In this document: piece by piece, positions 48,397 to 57,660 of the stretch
How positions within the stretch are numbered: the stretch's first letter is position 1
How the letters are laid out: every line of letters begins with the position of its first letter
From: Hyphomicrobiales bacterium
GTDB lineage: Bacteria; Pseudomonadota; Alphaproteobacteria; Rhizobiales; Rhizobiaceae
Assembly: GCA_900468065.1 (NCBI GenBank)
Contig: UBTA01000011.1
Location: forward strand, 96,797 to 160,796
Length of the DNA: 64,000 nucleotides
Direction of reading: 5' to 3'
Notes under the pieces: generated by a model
Databases searched by the model: none
Told to the model about the DNA's origin: nothing
What the model saw: the letters and a program-made list of their open reading frames with translations, nothing else
Position numbers and translations under genes: made by a program

Positions 48397-48704
48397 GGGA
48401 AAATCAAATCACGCATGAATGAGTGTAAATCGGCATAACCGTGCATAAAGCTCTTCGATCGGGATTTCAATCGATTTATATGCTGTTTATGGAAAATAGC
48501 GGTGGCTCTGCCGCAAAAATCGGCAACTCGCCTTGATTTTAACCGCCCGGCGCCAATTTTGCGTTGAAACGGCAGGAATTTGAGAAAAACCTTTCGCTCT
48601 TGCGGTGCGCAATTGAAGTTTTGTGCGCTGCCATGCGTCGAGCGTTATGCGATTGTGTCCTCACACCGGCAGACGGGCCGGACCAAAAAAGATGGAAAAA
48701 CAAA
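48397..48704. other. Divergent regulatory gap DeoR / cystine ABC transporter
   Basis: 308 bp. AT-rich near the DeoR start, with repeated ATGAATGAGTG and TTTATATGCTGTTTATGG stretches that may be promoters or operators. On the right a frame open from 48564 runs in phase into the transporter gene and is rich in Cys codons (RCAIEVLCAAMRRALCDC). A CCGGCAGACGGGCCGG hairpin is near 48667-48682. No known riboswitch was recognised. Confidence 0.4.
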
Positions 48705-49481
48705 ATGAAATGGGTTCCCACACTTCTCGCCGCTGCCGCTTTTGCTCAGCTGGTATCGTTCGGCTCGGCCGTAGCCGGTGAAAACCTTCAAGCCGTCAAG
48801 TCGGCTGGCGCGCTGAAGATCGGCACGGAAGGCACCTACGCCCCGTTCACCTATCATGACGAAAGCGGCAAGCTCGTCGGCTTCGACGTCGAAATCGGTG
48901 AAGCCGTTGCCAAGAAGCTTGGCGTCAAGGCCGAGTTCCTTGAAGGCAAATGGGACGGCCTGATCGCCGGCCTCGACGCCAACCGTTATGACGCCGTGAT
49001 CAACCAGGTCGGCATCACCGAAGAGCGCAAGAAGAAGTATGATTTCTCCGAGCCCTACATCGCCTCGAAGGCCGTCCTGATCGTCAAGTCGGACAATGCC
49101 GACATCAAGGATTTTCCTGACCTGAAGGGCAAGAACGCTGCCCAGTCGCTGACCAGCAATTTCGGCAAGCTGGCAACGGCTTCCGGCGCTGAACTGGTCG
49201 GCACCGACGGGTTCGACCAGTCGATCCAGCTGGTTCTGACCGGCCGCGCCGACGCGACGATCAACGACAGCCTGTCCTTCCTCGACTTCAAGAAGAAGAA
49301 GCCGGATGCGCCAGTCAAGATCGCTGCCGAGCAGGCCAATGCCGACTATTCCGGCATCATCGTGCGCAAGGGCGAGCCTGAACTTCTCGAAGCCATCAAC
49401 AAGGCACTGACCGAGATCAAGGCCGACGGCACCTATGACGCGATCTCGCAGAAGTATTTCGGCGCAGACGTTTCGAAGTAA
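48705..49481 (+). CDS. Cystine-type ABC transporter substrate-binding protein
   Basis: 258-aa periplasmic protein of the amino-acid-binding family 3. Signal peptide MKWVPTLLAAAAFAQLVSFG then SAVAGE. The mature part matches FliY/TcyJ of E. coli: IGTEGTYAPFTYHDESGK, FLEGKWDGLIAGLDANRYDA and VGITEERKKKYDFSEPYIAS, ending AISQKYFGADVSK. Start chosen at the signal peptide; the in-phase upstream frame would add 47 residues. First gene of a three-gene importer; the permease and ATPase follow. Cystine or a related amino acid is the likely ligand. Confidence 0.88.
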   Translation: MKWVPTLLAAAAFAQLVSFGSAVAGENLQAVKSAGALKIGTEGTYAPFTYHDESGKLVGFDVEIGEAVAKKLGVKAEFLEGKWDGLIAGLDANRYDAVINQVGITEERKKKYDFSEPYIASKAVLIVKSDNADIKDFPDLKGKNAAQSLTSNFGKLATASGAELVGTDGFDQSIQLVLTGRADATINDSLSFLDFKKKKPDAPVKIAAEQANADYSGIIVRKGEPELLEAINKALTEIKADGTYDAISQKYFGADVSK

Positions 49482-49536
49482 CCTTTGAAACGGTGCGGCC
49501 GGACAGGTTTCGCCGCGCCGTTCTCTGAACTATAAG

Positions 49537-49571
49537 ACATGATCCGTTCCGGCATCCGGGGCGGATCATGT
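49537..49571 (+). promoter_or_regulatory. Intercistronic hairpin after the binding-protein gene
   Basis: ACATGATCCG (49537-49546) and CGGATCATGT (49562-49571) form a perfect 10-bp stem between binding protein and permease genes, with no T-run. Such hairpins often protect the binding-protein mRNA and lower expression of downstream genes. Confidence 0.55.
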
Positions 49572-49590
49572 CGTTTGAAAGGCCCCGCCC

Positions 49591-50271
49591 GTGCCCCCTT
49601 GGCTTCAACTCATGCTTGATTCGCTCTGGCCGCTCATCCGGGCCGGACTGATCTTCACCATCCCGCTGACGCTGCTTTCCTTCACGTTGGGTCTGGCGCT
49701 GGGTCTGCTGACGGCCGTCACACGGTTGTTCGGGCCAAAACCGCTGGCCGTTGTCGCGCGGTTCTACGTCTGGGTCATTCGCGGCACACCGCTGCTTGTG
49801 CAACTGTTTGTGATCTTCTACGGCCTGCCGAGCCTCGGCATTCTGCTTGACGCCTTCCCGGCGGCCTTGATCGGCTTCACGCTCAATATCGGCGCCTATA
49901 CGTCCGAGATCATCCGCGCCGTCATCTCCTCGGTGCCGCGCGGCCAGTGGGAGGCCGCCTATTCGATCGGCATGAGCTGGAGCCAGGCGATGCGCCGCAC
50001 CATCCTGCCGCAGGCAGCGCGCGTCGCCGTGCCGCCTTTGTCGAACACGTTCATTTCGCTGGTGAAGGACACCTCGCTTGCCGCCGCCATCACCGTGCCG
50101 GAATTGTTCCAGACAGCCCAGCGCATCGTCGCCACCACCTATGAACCGCTGATCCTCTATATCGAGGCGGCGCTGCTCTATCTGGCGCTGAGTTCGGTTC
50201 TTTCCTCGCTGCAGGTCCGGCTGGAAAAACGCTTCGCCCGCTATGGCGGCTTTCTGGAGGCGCGCACATGA
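49591..50271 (+). CDS. Cystine-type ABC transporter permease
   Basis: 226-aa inner-membrane HisMQ-type permease, close to YecS/TcyL. About five membrane segments; FYVWVIRGTPLLVQLFVIFY and the EAA loop SWSQAMRRTILPQAARVAVPP mark the family. It starts with GTG at 49591. The stop overlaps the ATPase start by 4 bases (ATGA). Works with the binding protein and the ATPase as one importer. Confidence 0.9.
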   Translation: MPPWLQLMLDSLWPLIRAGLIFTIPLTLLSFTLGLALGLLTAVTRLFGPKPLAVVARFYVWVIRGTPLLVQLFVIFYGLPSLGILLDAFPAALIGFTLNIGAYTSEIIRAVISSVPRGQWEAAYSIGMSWSQAMRRTILPQAARVAVPPLSNTFISLVKDTSLAAAITVPELFQTAQRIVATTYEPLILYIEAALLYLALSSVLSSLQVRLEKRFARYGGFLEART

Positions 50272-51029
50272 TCGAGCTCACCCATATCGAAAAGCGTTTT
50301 GGCGACAATGTCGTCCTGAAGGATATCAGCGTCACCATCGCCGAAGGCACGGTGACCGTGCTGGTCGGCCCGTCCGGCGGCGGCAAGAGCACGCTCTTAC
50401 GTTGCGTCAACCTGCTCGAAATCCCGACAGCCGGCACGATCCGGCTGGGCGAGGAAGAGATCACTTTCGAACCCAATAAGAAGACCGGCTGGGACGCCAT
50501 CCAGCGCCTGCGCCGCCAGACCGGCATGGTCTTCCAGAATTTCCAGCTCTTCCCGCACCAGACCGCGATCGAGAACGTCATGGAAGGGCTGCTCACCGTC
50601 CTGAAATGGCCAAAAGACAAGGCAAAAGCCCGGGCGCAGGAGCTGCTCGAAAAGGTCGGCATGTCGCACAAGGCAGACGCCTGGCCGTCGACGCTCTCGG
50701 GCGGCCAACAGCAACGCGTCGCCATCGCTCGGGCACTGGCCCCTTCGCCCCGAGTCCTACTCTGCGACGAGCCGACCTCGGCGCTCGATCCTGAATTGGC
50801 CGAAGAAGTTGTCGAAGTGCTGAACCGTCTCGCCGCCGAAGGCACGACGATGATCATGGCAACCCATGACCTGCGGCTTGCTTCCAAAGTGGCCGATCAG
50901 GTGCTGTTCCTCGACGGTGGCCTGATCGTCGAAAGCGGCGCACCCCGGAACATCTTCCAGACGCCGGAGCGGGAGCGGACGAAGAAGTTCATCTCATCGC
51001 TGAGCGCTGGGAATAGCTACGATATTTGA
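50268..51029 (+). CDS. Cystine-type ABC transporter ATP-binding protein
   Basis: 253-aa ATPase of the polar amino-acid uptake family (YecC/TcyN type). Walker A GPSGGGKSTLLRC near residue 34, Q-loop in MVFQNFQLFPHQT, signature LSGGQQQRVAIARAL, Walker B VLLCDEPTSALD, and switch His in MATHD. A 20-residue insertion (FEPNKKTGWDAIQRLRRQTG) before the Q-loop is normal in this group. A bidirectional terminator follows. Confidence 0.93.
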   Translation: MIELTHIEKRFGDNVVLKDISVTIAEGTVTVLVGPSGGGKSTLLRCVNLLEIPTAGTIRLGEEEITFEPNKKTGWDAIQRLRRQTGMVFQNFQLFPHQTAIENVMEGLLTVLKWPKDKAKARAQELLEKVGMSHKADAWPSTLSGGQQQRVAIARALAPSPRVLLCDEPTSALDPELAEEVVEVLNRLAAEGTTMIMATHDLRLASKVADQVLFLDGGLIVESGAPRNIFQTPERERTKKFISSLSAGNSYDI

Positions 51030-51033
51030 ACAT

Positions 51034-51065
51034 GAAAATGGCCGGGTTTTGCCCGGCCATTTTTC
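51034..51065. terminator. Bidirectional terminator between ABC transporter and pyc
   Basis: AAAATGGCCGGG / CCCGGCCATTTT with a 5-base loop and a T-run; serves the ATPase gene (+) and pyc (-). Confidence 0.92.
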
Positions 51066-51082
51066 ATTCGGAGAGCAAGTCC

Positions 51083-54000
51083 TCAAGCCCCGTAAACGAT
51101 CAGCAAATCCTTGGTGTCGATCTGGTCGCCGGTCTTGACGAGGACTTCGGCGATCGTGCCGTCCTTTTCCGCGTGCAGCGCCGTTTCCATCTTCATTGCT
51201 TCGATGGAGAGCAGCACGTCGCCGGACTTTACCGTCTGACCGGCCGAAACCGTGACCGTCGAAATGACGCCGGGCATCGGTGCACCGAGATGTGCGGCAT
51301 TGCCGAGATCGGCCTTGCGGCGGGCTGTGCTGGACGCTGCACGGTTGCGATCCGGAACCTTGATCAGGCGCGGCTGGCCGTTGATCTCGAAAAACACCTT
51401 GACCATCGCCTGCTCGTCCGGCTCGCTCATGGCCTGGTGCTGGACAACCAGCGAGACGCCCTTTTCCAGCTCCGGCAACAGTTCCTCGCCGGCGCTGAGG
51501 CCGTAGAAATAGGCTGGCGTCGGCAGCACGCTGACCGGACCATAGGTATCGGCCGCCAAGGCGTAATCGGTAAAGACCTTCGGATACATCAGGTACGAGG
51601 CAAACTCGTAATCGCTGACCGCACGCTCCAGCTTTTCCTCGATCATCTTGCGCTCGGCGTCGAGGTCGGCATCGGGCAGCAGCGAACCTGGACGTTCGGT
51701 ATAGGCTTTTTCGCCCTTCAGTGCCTTTTCCTGAAGCGCCGTCGGCCATCCGCCCGGAGGCTGGCCGAGATCGCCCTTCAGCATGGATACGACCGATTCC
51801 GGGAAGGACACGTCCTTGGCCGGGTTCTTGACATCGGCAACCGTCAGGTCCTGGGAGACCATCATCAGTGCCATGTCGCCAACCACCTTGGAAGACGGCG
51901 TCACCTTGACGATATCGCCGAACATCTGGTTGGCATCAGCATAGGCCTGCGCCACCTGATGCCAGCGGGTTTCGAGGCCGAGCGAGCGGGCCTGCTCCTT
52001 CAGGTTGGTGAACTGGCCGCCCGGCATTTCATGAAGGTAGACTTCCGAGGCCGGTCCCTTGAGATCGCTTTCGAAGGCAGCGTACTGGTTACGCACGGCT
52101 TCCCAGTAGAACGAGATACGGCGAATCCATTCGGGATCGAGGCCCGGATCGCGTTCCGAGCCACGCAGAGCCTCGACGATAGAGCCGAGGCAGGGCTGCG
52201 AGGTGTTTCCCGAGAAAGCGTCCATCGCCGCATCGACGACATCGACGCCGGCATCGACAGCGGCCAGAACCGTCGCCGCAGAGATGCCTGACGTATCATG
52301 CGTGTGGAAATGGATCGGCAGGTCGGTTGCCTCGCGCAGCGCCTTGAACAGCACCGTCGCTGCGGCTGGCTTCAACAGCCCTGCCATGTCCTTCAGCGCG
52401 ATCATGTGGGCGCCTGCCCGCTCAAGCTCGGCAGCCAGCGCGGTATAGTATTTCAGGTCGTATTTCGGGCGGGCGGAGTTGAGGATGTCGCCGGTATAGC
52501 AGATCGCCGCCTCGCAGATCTTGTTCTCTTCGGCGACCGCATCCATCGAGACGCGCATGTTATCGACCCAGTTCAGGCAGTCGAACACGCGGAAAACGTC
52601 AATGCCGCCCTTGGCCGCCTGGCGGACGAAGTATTTGACGACATTGTCGGGATAGTTCTTGTAGCCGACGCCGTTGGCGCCGCGCAGAAGCATCTGCAGC
52701 AGCAGGTTCGGCGCATCCTCGCGTACCTTGGCGAGGCGCTCCCATGGATCTTCCGTCAGGAAGCGCATCGAGACGTCGAATGTCGCGCCGCCCCAACATT
52801 CCAGCGAAAACAGGTTCGGCAGGGCGCGGGCGTAGGTGCCGGCGATGCGGGCGATATCGTAGGTGCGCACGCGGGTAGCAAGCAGCGACTGGTGGCCGTC
52901 GCGCATGGTCGTATCGGTCAGAAGCACACGCTTTTCGGCCCGCACCCATTCGGCGAATTTCTTCGGCCCGAGTGCATCGAGCTTCTGCTTGGTACCGTCG
53001 ACGATCTCACCCTGAAGACGCGGAATCACCGGCTTTGCGGCATCGGCGCTCGGCTTCGGCCGGCCCTTGGCTTCCGGGTGACCGTTGACGGTGACGTCGG
53101 CCAGATAGGTCAAAAGCTTGGTGGCGCGGTCCTGGCGCTTGACCTGCTGGAACAGTTCCGGCGTCGTGTCGATGAACCGGGTTGTGTAGGTATTATCCTT
53201 GAATTTCGGATGCGTGATGATCGCTTCAAGGAAGGTCAGGTTGGTGGCGACGCCACGGATACGGAATTCGCGCAGCGCGCGGTCCATGCGGGCGATCGTC
53301 TCCTGCGGGCTCGGCGACCAGGCGGTGACCTTCACCAGCAGCGGATCGTAATAGCGCGTGATGACGGCGCCCGGATAGGCAGTTCCCCCGTCAAGACGGA
53401 TGCCGAAACCCGATGCCGAACGATAACCGGTGATCCGGCCGTAATCGGGAATGAAATTCTGCTCCGGATCTTCCGTGGTGATGCGGCACTGCAGCGCGTG
53501 GCCGTTGAGGCGAATGTCTTCCTGCTTGGGAACGCCCGATTCGGGCGTGCCGATGGCAAAACCGTCGAGGATATGGATCTGCGCCTTGACGATATCGATG
53601 CCGGTGACGACTTCGGTGACGGTGTGCTCGACCTGGATGCGCGGATTGACCTCGATGAAGTAGAATTTGCCCGAATCCATATCCATCAGATATTCGACAG
53701 TGCCGGCGCCGATATAGTTCGTTGCCTTGGCAATGCTCGTCGAATAGTTGGCAAGTTCCTGGCGCTGGTCTTCCGTCAGATACGGTGCCGGGGCGCGTTC
53801 GACGACCTTCTGGTTGCGGCGCTGAACCGAACAGTCGCGCTCGAACAGATGCACGACATTGCCATGGGTATCGCCCAGAACCTGGCTTTCGACGTGACGG
53901 GCACGCTCCACCAGCTTTTCGAGATAGACTTCGTCCTTGCCGAAGGCAGCCATTGCCTCGCGCTTGGCTTCCGTCACCTCGCGGGCGAGATCCTTTGGAT

Positions 54001-54541
54001 CGCGGATCGCTCGCATGCCGCGGCCGCCGCCGCCCCAGGAGGCCTTGAGCATGATGGGGTAGCCGATCTCCTCGGCCATCTTTGCCACCACAGCCATGTC
54101 GTCTGGAAGCGGTTCGGTTGCCGGAACGACGGGAACACCGATTTCGATGGCGAGATTGCGTGCAGCAACCTTGTTGCCGAGGCGCCGCATCGTATCGCCG
54201 GTCGGCCCGATGAAGATGATGCCGGCCGCCTTGCAGGCATCGACGAATTCGGGGCTTTCTGACAGAAGGCCGTAGCCGGGATGGATGGCATCGGCGCCTG
54301 AGAGCTTGGCGACCCGGATGACTTCCTCGATCGACAGATAGCTTTCGATCGGCCCGAGATCGCGGGCAAGATGCGGCCCGCGCCCGACCTGATAGCTCTC
54401 ATCCGCCTTGAAGCGATGGAGCGCCAGCTTGTCCTCTTCCGCCCATATCGCAACCGTTTTTATTCCCAGTTCGTTTGCAGCGCGAAAGACGCGAATGGCA
54501 ATTTCAGAACGGTTGGCGACAAGGATCTTCGAAATGGGCAA
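51083..54541 (-). CDS. pyc: Pyruvate carboxylase
   Basis: 1152-aa biotin enzyme, the full single-chain form, making oxaloacetate from pyruvate. The biotin carboxylase domain starts ISKILVANRSEIAIRVFRAA and contains SWGGGGRGMR. The carboxyltransferase domain follows (LLTDTTMRDGHQSLLATRVR, FHTHDTSG). The biotinyl domain ends the chain with EAMKMETA, where Lys1117 carries biotin. The start is TTG at 54541 behind GAGGAG, giving the N-terminus known from R. etli Pyc; the frame opens 13 codons further to an ATG at 54580 without a ribosome site. Adjacent to the ExpR-type regulator, as in Sinorhizobium. Confidence 0.96.
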   Translation of the reverse strand: MPISKILVANRSEIAIRVFRAANELGIKTVAIWAEEDKLALHRFKADESYQVGRGPHLARDLGPIESYLSIEEVIRVAKLSGADAIHPGYGLLSESPEFVDACKAAGIIFIGPTGDTMRRLGNKVAARNLAIEIGVPVVPATEPLPDDMAVVAKMAEEIGYPIMLKASWGGGGRGMRAIRDPKDLAREVTEAKREAMAAFGKDEVYLEKLVERARHVESQVLGDTHGNVVHLFERDCSVQRRNQKVVERAPAPYLTEDQRQELANYSTSIAKATNYIGAGTVEYLMDMDSGKFYFIEVNPRIQVEHTVTEVVTGIDIVKAQIHILDGFAIGTPESGVPKQEDIRLNGHALQCRITTEDPEQNFIPDYGRITGYRSASGFGIRLDGGTAYPGAVITRYYDPLLVKVTAWSPSPQETIARMDRALREFRIRGVATNLTFLEAIITHPKFKDNTYTTRFIDTTPELFQQVKRQDRATKLLTYLADVTVNGHPEAKGRPKPSADAAKPVIPRLQGEIVDGTKQKLDALGPKKFAEWVRAEKRVLLTDTTMRDGHQSLLATRVRTYDIARIAGTYARALPNLFSLECWGGATFDVSMRFLTEDPWERLAKVREDAPNLLLQMLLRGANGVGYKNYPDNVVKYFVRQAAKGGIDVFRVFDCLNWVDNMRVSMDAVAEENKICEAAICYTGDILNSARPKYDLKYYTALAAELERAGAHMIALKDMAGLLKPAAATVLFKALREATDLPIHFHTHDTSGISAATVLAAVDAGVDVVDAAMDAFSGNTSQPCLGSIVEALRGSERDPGLDPEWIRRISFYWEAVRNQYAAFESDLKGPASEVYLHEMPGGQFTNLKEQARSLGLETRWHQVAQAYADANQMFGDIVKVTPSSKVVGDMALMMVSQDLTVADVKNPAKDVSFPESVVSMLKGDLGQPPGGWPTALQEKALKGEKAYTERPGSLLPDADLDAERKMIEEKLERAVSDYEFASYLMYPKVFTDYALAADTYGPVSVLPTPAYFYGLSAGEELLPELEKGVSLVVQHQAMSEPDEQAMVKVFFEINGQPRLIKVPDRNRAASSTARRKADLGNAAHLGAPMPGVISTVTVSAGQTVKSGDVLLSIEAMKMETALHAEKDGTIAEVLVKTGDQIDTKDLLIVYGA

Positions 54542-54655
54542 GTCGGACTCCTCAAGACTTGAAACACGGTAATGCTGCACCGCGAAAAGAATTATTAGCG
54601 TTTCACGACTTGAAGTTCAATTTCAGAGTGACGCCCGGGAAAGATTCATTTTCGA

Positions 54656-55396
54656 TCAGGAGATCAGCCCCAGCCGGAACGACAGCGCCACGGCGTGATG
54701 GCGATTTTTCGCCCTCAGCTTGTCCTGGATACCATTCATGTACCAATCGACAGTGTGGGTTGAGATATCGAGAATCTTGCTGATCTCGTTCGAAGTCATC
54801 CCATCCGCTAGATAGTGCAGGGCTTCCATCTCGCGCCGGGTCATCTGCACGTCGACGGTGGACACCATATCGGCAAGCACAGTCGGGTCGGAAAGCTCCA
54901 AGAGGCGCCAGAATATCTTCTTGGCGATCGCGTCGAAGAGGCTCATTTCGACCGGGCTGAGATCGACGATACGCCCACCCAATGTCATATTGCCGAGCAG
55001 ACCGCGGCGTCCGTGAACAGGAAAAATGTAGCCATCATGGAGACCATGGCCGCGCGCATCGACCATCATGCGTTCCATGCGCTTGCGATGCGGGTCGGAG
55101 CGAAAGGCGATGACAGTATCGCGCCAGCGGAAGCCGCGTTGCGCATGGCCAAGAAAGCGTATCGTCGGATCTATGATCACATACCGCTTCTTGATGTAAA
55201 TCTGCGGCCAGTCATTCGGCCAGCGTCCGGCGAGTAGCAGGCTCAAGGGGTCTTCGCTGGGCTTGGGCTGACGGACAATCCCGTAAAAGTCGAAACCGTA
55301 GCGGTCCAAAACCCGTTCAAATTCCTGAACGATCTCGTCCCTGCTCCGCATCTCGTCCATCAGCGCCAAAAATTGCACCAGCAGCGTGATATTCAT
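54656..55396 (-). CDS. expR: LuxR-type quorum-sensing regulator, ExpR-like
   Basis: 246 aa. The N-terminal autoinducer-binding domain (residues 20-160) holds the conserved W/Y/D-P residues in NDWPQIYIKKRYVIIDPTI, FRWRDT and G of MTLGGR. The C-terminal LuxR helix-turn-helix covers residues 175-240 (MTRREMEALHYLADGMTSNE, ISTHTVDWYMNGIQDKL). The position between pyc and ndvA matches expR of S. meliloti, which controls exopolysaccharide and motility genes with long-chain AHLs. No cognate luxI-type synthase is in the window, so this is an orphan-type regulator here. The frame is intact, unlike the IS-disrupted copy in S. meliloti Rm1021. Confidence 0.82.
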   Translation of the reverse strand: MNITLLVQFLALMDEMRSRDEIVQEFERVLDRYGFDFYGIVRQPKPSEDPLSLLLAGRWPNDWPQIYIKKRYVIIDPTIRFLGHAQRGFRWRDTVIAFRSDPHRKRMERMMVDARGHGLHDGYIFPVHGRRGLLGNMTLGGRIVDLSPVEMSLFDAIAKKIFWRLLELSDPTVLADMVSTVDVQMTRREMEALHYLADGMTSNEISKILDISTHTVDWYMNGIQDKLRAKNRHHAVALSFRLGLIS

Positions 55397-55852
55397 TTAT
55401 GCCCCTTTTAAAAATTACTTTGAGTTTCCGGCTGCACCCACCGCGCCGCAACATGAATATGCCGTTCAGCACCCATTCATGTTGCAAACGCGATAATCCC
55501 CAACATCAGTCTTGGAACCACCTAACACCGCATCGTCAACGAACTGCAAGGCGCAAAAAATAGCAAGCTATGAATGATCAACCTTAGAGTGTCTGGACGT
55601 TCTGTCACCTCGAAGGGTTTATCATATTCCGGTTTGCTCAGCGAAGCCAAAAGTTGATGTCCGGATGTTGTGTTTCAAGAGAATGACGACGGAAGGACGG
55701 AGAAGATCAGGTTGGGAACTCCATCGGGCAAAGATGAGAGATGAGTTCTTTTTCCAAGCAGTTCTTTTCTTTCCAAGAGCATTCCCCGCGATGCAAATGC
55801 TCTGTTGCTTTTTCATTGCACCGCAAACCAACTGCCCAAGAGGGATAAGACA
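55397..55852. other. Divergent gap expR / ndvA
   Basis: 456 bp without a supported gene. It contains an 11-bp inverted repeat near expR (listed separately), AT-rich stretches around 55550-55650, and repeated TTTCCAAG (55752 and 55772 region) before ndvA. It should hold both divergent promoters. Confidence 0.4.
55448..55485. promoter_or_regulatory. Inverted repeat upstream of expR
   Basis: GCAACATGAAT (55448-55458) and ATTCATGTTGC (55475-55485) are perfect inverted arms around a 16-base spacer, 52-89 bases before the expR start. It may be an operator (autoregulation) or a leader hairpin. Confidence 0.55.
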
Positions 55853-57610
55853 GTGTCATTGTTCCAGGTCTATGTAAGAGCGCTTCAGTATCTTGCCGTC
55901 CATAAGCTCCGTGTTTCGGCCATCGTTGTCGCCAACGTGGTCTTGGCTGTCATCACGATTGCCGAGCCCATTCTGTTCGGCCGCATCATCGACGCGATCA
56001 CGTCCAAACAGACCGTGACGCCCTTGCTGTTAATGTGGGCAGGCCTTGGCGTCTTCAATACGGTGGCCTTCGTTCTGGTTGCCCGTGAGGCAGACCGGTT
56101 GGCGCATACGCGCCGCTCGACGCTGATCACTGAAGCCTTCGGCCGTATCATTTCGATGCCCCTTTCGTGGCACACCCAGCGCGGCACCTCCAATGCGCTG
56201 CACACCCTGTTGCGCGCCTGTGAAACGCTGTTCGGCCTCTGGCTCGAATTCATGCGCCAGCATCTGGCCACCGCGGTGGCGCTGACGCTGCTCATCCCGA
56301 CTGCCTTTGCCATGGATGTTCGCCTGTCGCTCGTTCTCGTTGTCCTCGGCGTGCTTTATGTCGTCGTCGGCAAGTTCGTCATGACCCGCACCAAGGAAGG
56401 CCAGGCTTCGGTCGAAGACCATTACCACACGGTTTTCTCGCATGTCTCCGACTCGATCAGCAACGTCTCCGTTGTCCATAGCTACAACCGCATCGAGGCC
56501 GAAACCCGCGAACTGAAGAACTTTACCCAGAAGCTGATCTCGGCGCAGTTGCCGGTCCTCGACTGGTGGGCGCTGGCCAGCGCGCTGAACCGCATGGCCT
56601 CGACCATCTCGATGATGGCCATCCTCGTCATCGGCACCGTGCTGGTACAAAGGGGCGAACTTGGTATCGGCGACGTCATTGCCTTCATCGGCTTTGCCGG
56701 CCTGCTGATCGGCCGCCTCGACCAGATGAAAGCCTTCGTGACGCAGATTTTCGAAGCCCGCGCCAAGCTTGAAGACTTCTTCGTGCTGGAAGACTCGGTG
56801 CGTGAACGGGAAGAACCTGCCGATGCCGGCGAATTGAACAATGTCCGCGGCGAAGTCGAATTCCGCGACGTCTCCTTCAACTTCGCCAATTCGACCGAAG
56901 GCATGCGCAACGTGTCGTTCACCGCCAAGGCCGGCCAGACGATTGCCATCGTCGGCCCGACCGGCGCTGGCAAGACGACGCTGGTCAACCTCCTGCAGCG
57001 CGTCCATGAGCCGGCTGGTGGCCAGATCCTTGTCGATGGCGTCGATATCTCGACTGTCACCCGCAAGTCGCTGCGCCGCTCGATCGCCACCGTGTTCCAG
57101 GATGCGGGCCTGCTCAACCGGTCGATCTGCGAGAACATCCGTCTCGGCCGTGAAGATGCATCGCTGGACGAAGTCATGGCCGCTGCCGAAGCTGCCGCTG
57201 CTGCCGACTTCATCGAAGGCCGTCAGGGCGGTTACGATACCCGCGTCGGCGAACGTGGCAACCGGTTGTCCGGTGGCGAACGCCAGCGTATCGCCATTGC
57301 CCGGGCAATCCTGAAGAATGCGCCGATTCTCGTGCTGGACGAAGCGACCAGCGCGCTCGACGTCGAAACCGAGAACCGGGTGAAGGCTGCGATCGACAAC
57401 CTGCGCAAGGATCGCACCACCTTCATCATCGCCCACCGCCTATCGACGGTGCGCGAGGCCGATCTGGTGATCTTCATGGATCACGGGCGGATCGTCGAGA
57501 TGGGCGGCTTCAACGAGCTGAGCCAGAGCAATGGCCGGTTTGCCTCGCTCCTGCGCGCCAGCGGTATCCTGACGGACGAAGACGTCCGCAAGAGCCACGC
57601 GGCCGCCTGA
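55853..57610 (+). CDS. ndvA: Cyclic beta-1,2-glucan exporter, ABC permease-ATPase
   Basis: 585-aa half-transporter (NdvA/ChvA) that moves cyclic beta-1,2-glucan across the inner membrane; needed in rhizobia for osmotic adaptation, nodule invasion or plant attachment. Six membrane segments lie in residues 20-300; the ATPase follows with Walker A GPTGAGKTT at 368, signature LSGGERQRIAIARAI near 472 and Walker B ILVLDEATSALD. The start is GTG at 55853 (encoding MSLFQVYVRALQYL, as in known NdvA) behind AGAGGG; the upstream open frame is not conserved. The synthase gene ndvB is not in the window. A terminator follows. Confidence 0.96.
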   Translation: MSLFQVYVRALQYLAVHKLRVSAIVVANVVLAVITIAEPILFGRIIDAITSKQTVTPLLLMWAGLGVFNTVAFVLVAREADRLAHTRRSTLITEAFGRIISMPLSWHTQRGTSNALHTLLRACETLFGLWLEFMRQHLATAVALTLLIPTAFAMDVRLSLVLVVLGVLYVVVGKFVMTRTKEGQASVEDHYHTVFSHVSDSISNVSVVHSYNRIEAETRELKNFTQKLISAQLPVLDWWALASALNRMASTISMMAILVIGTVLVQRGELGIGDVIAFIGFAGLLIGRLDQMKAFVTQIFEARAKLEDFFVLEDSVREREEPADAGELNNVRGEVEFRDVSFNFANSTEGMRNVSFTAKAGQTIAIVGPTGAGKTTLVNLLQRVHEPAGGQILVDGVDISTVTRKSLRRSIATVFQDAGLLNRSICENIRLGREDASLDEVMAAAEAAAAADFIEGRQGGYDTRVGERGNRLSGGERQRIAIARAILKNAPILVLDEATSALDVETENRVKAAIDNLRKDRTTFIIAHRLSTVREADLVIFMDHGRIVEMGGFNELSQSNGRFASLLRASGILTDEDVRKSHAAA

Positions 57611-57636
57611 TACCAGGGGCCAACCCAGCGAATAAA

Positions 57637-57660
57637 AAAAGGCCCCGCACAGGGGCCTTT
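57637..57660 (+). terminator. Intrinsic terminator of ndvA
   Basis: AAAGGCCCC (57638-57646) and GGGGCCTTT (57652-57660) around a 5-base loop, preceded by an A-run. Confidence 0.85.

Noticed and set aside
52298..54262. 654-codon plus-strand frame inside pyc
   Set aside because: Antisense shadow of pyruvate carboxylase; no protein family resemblance.
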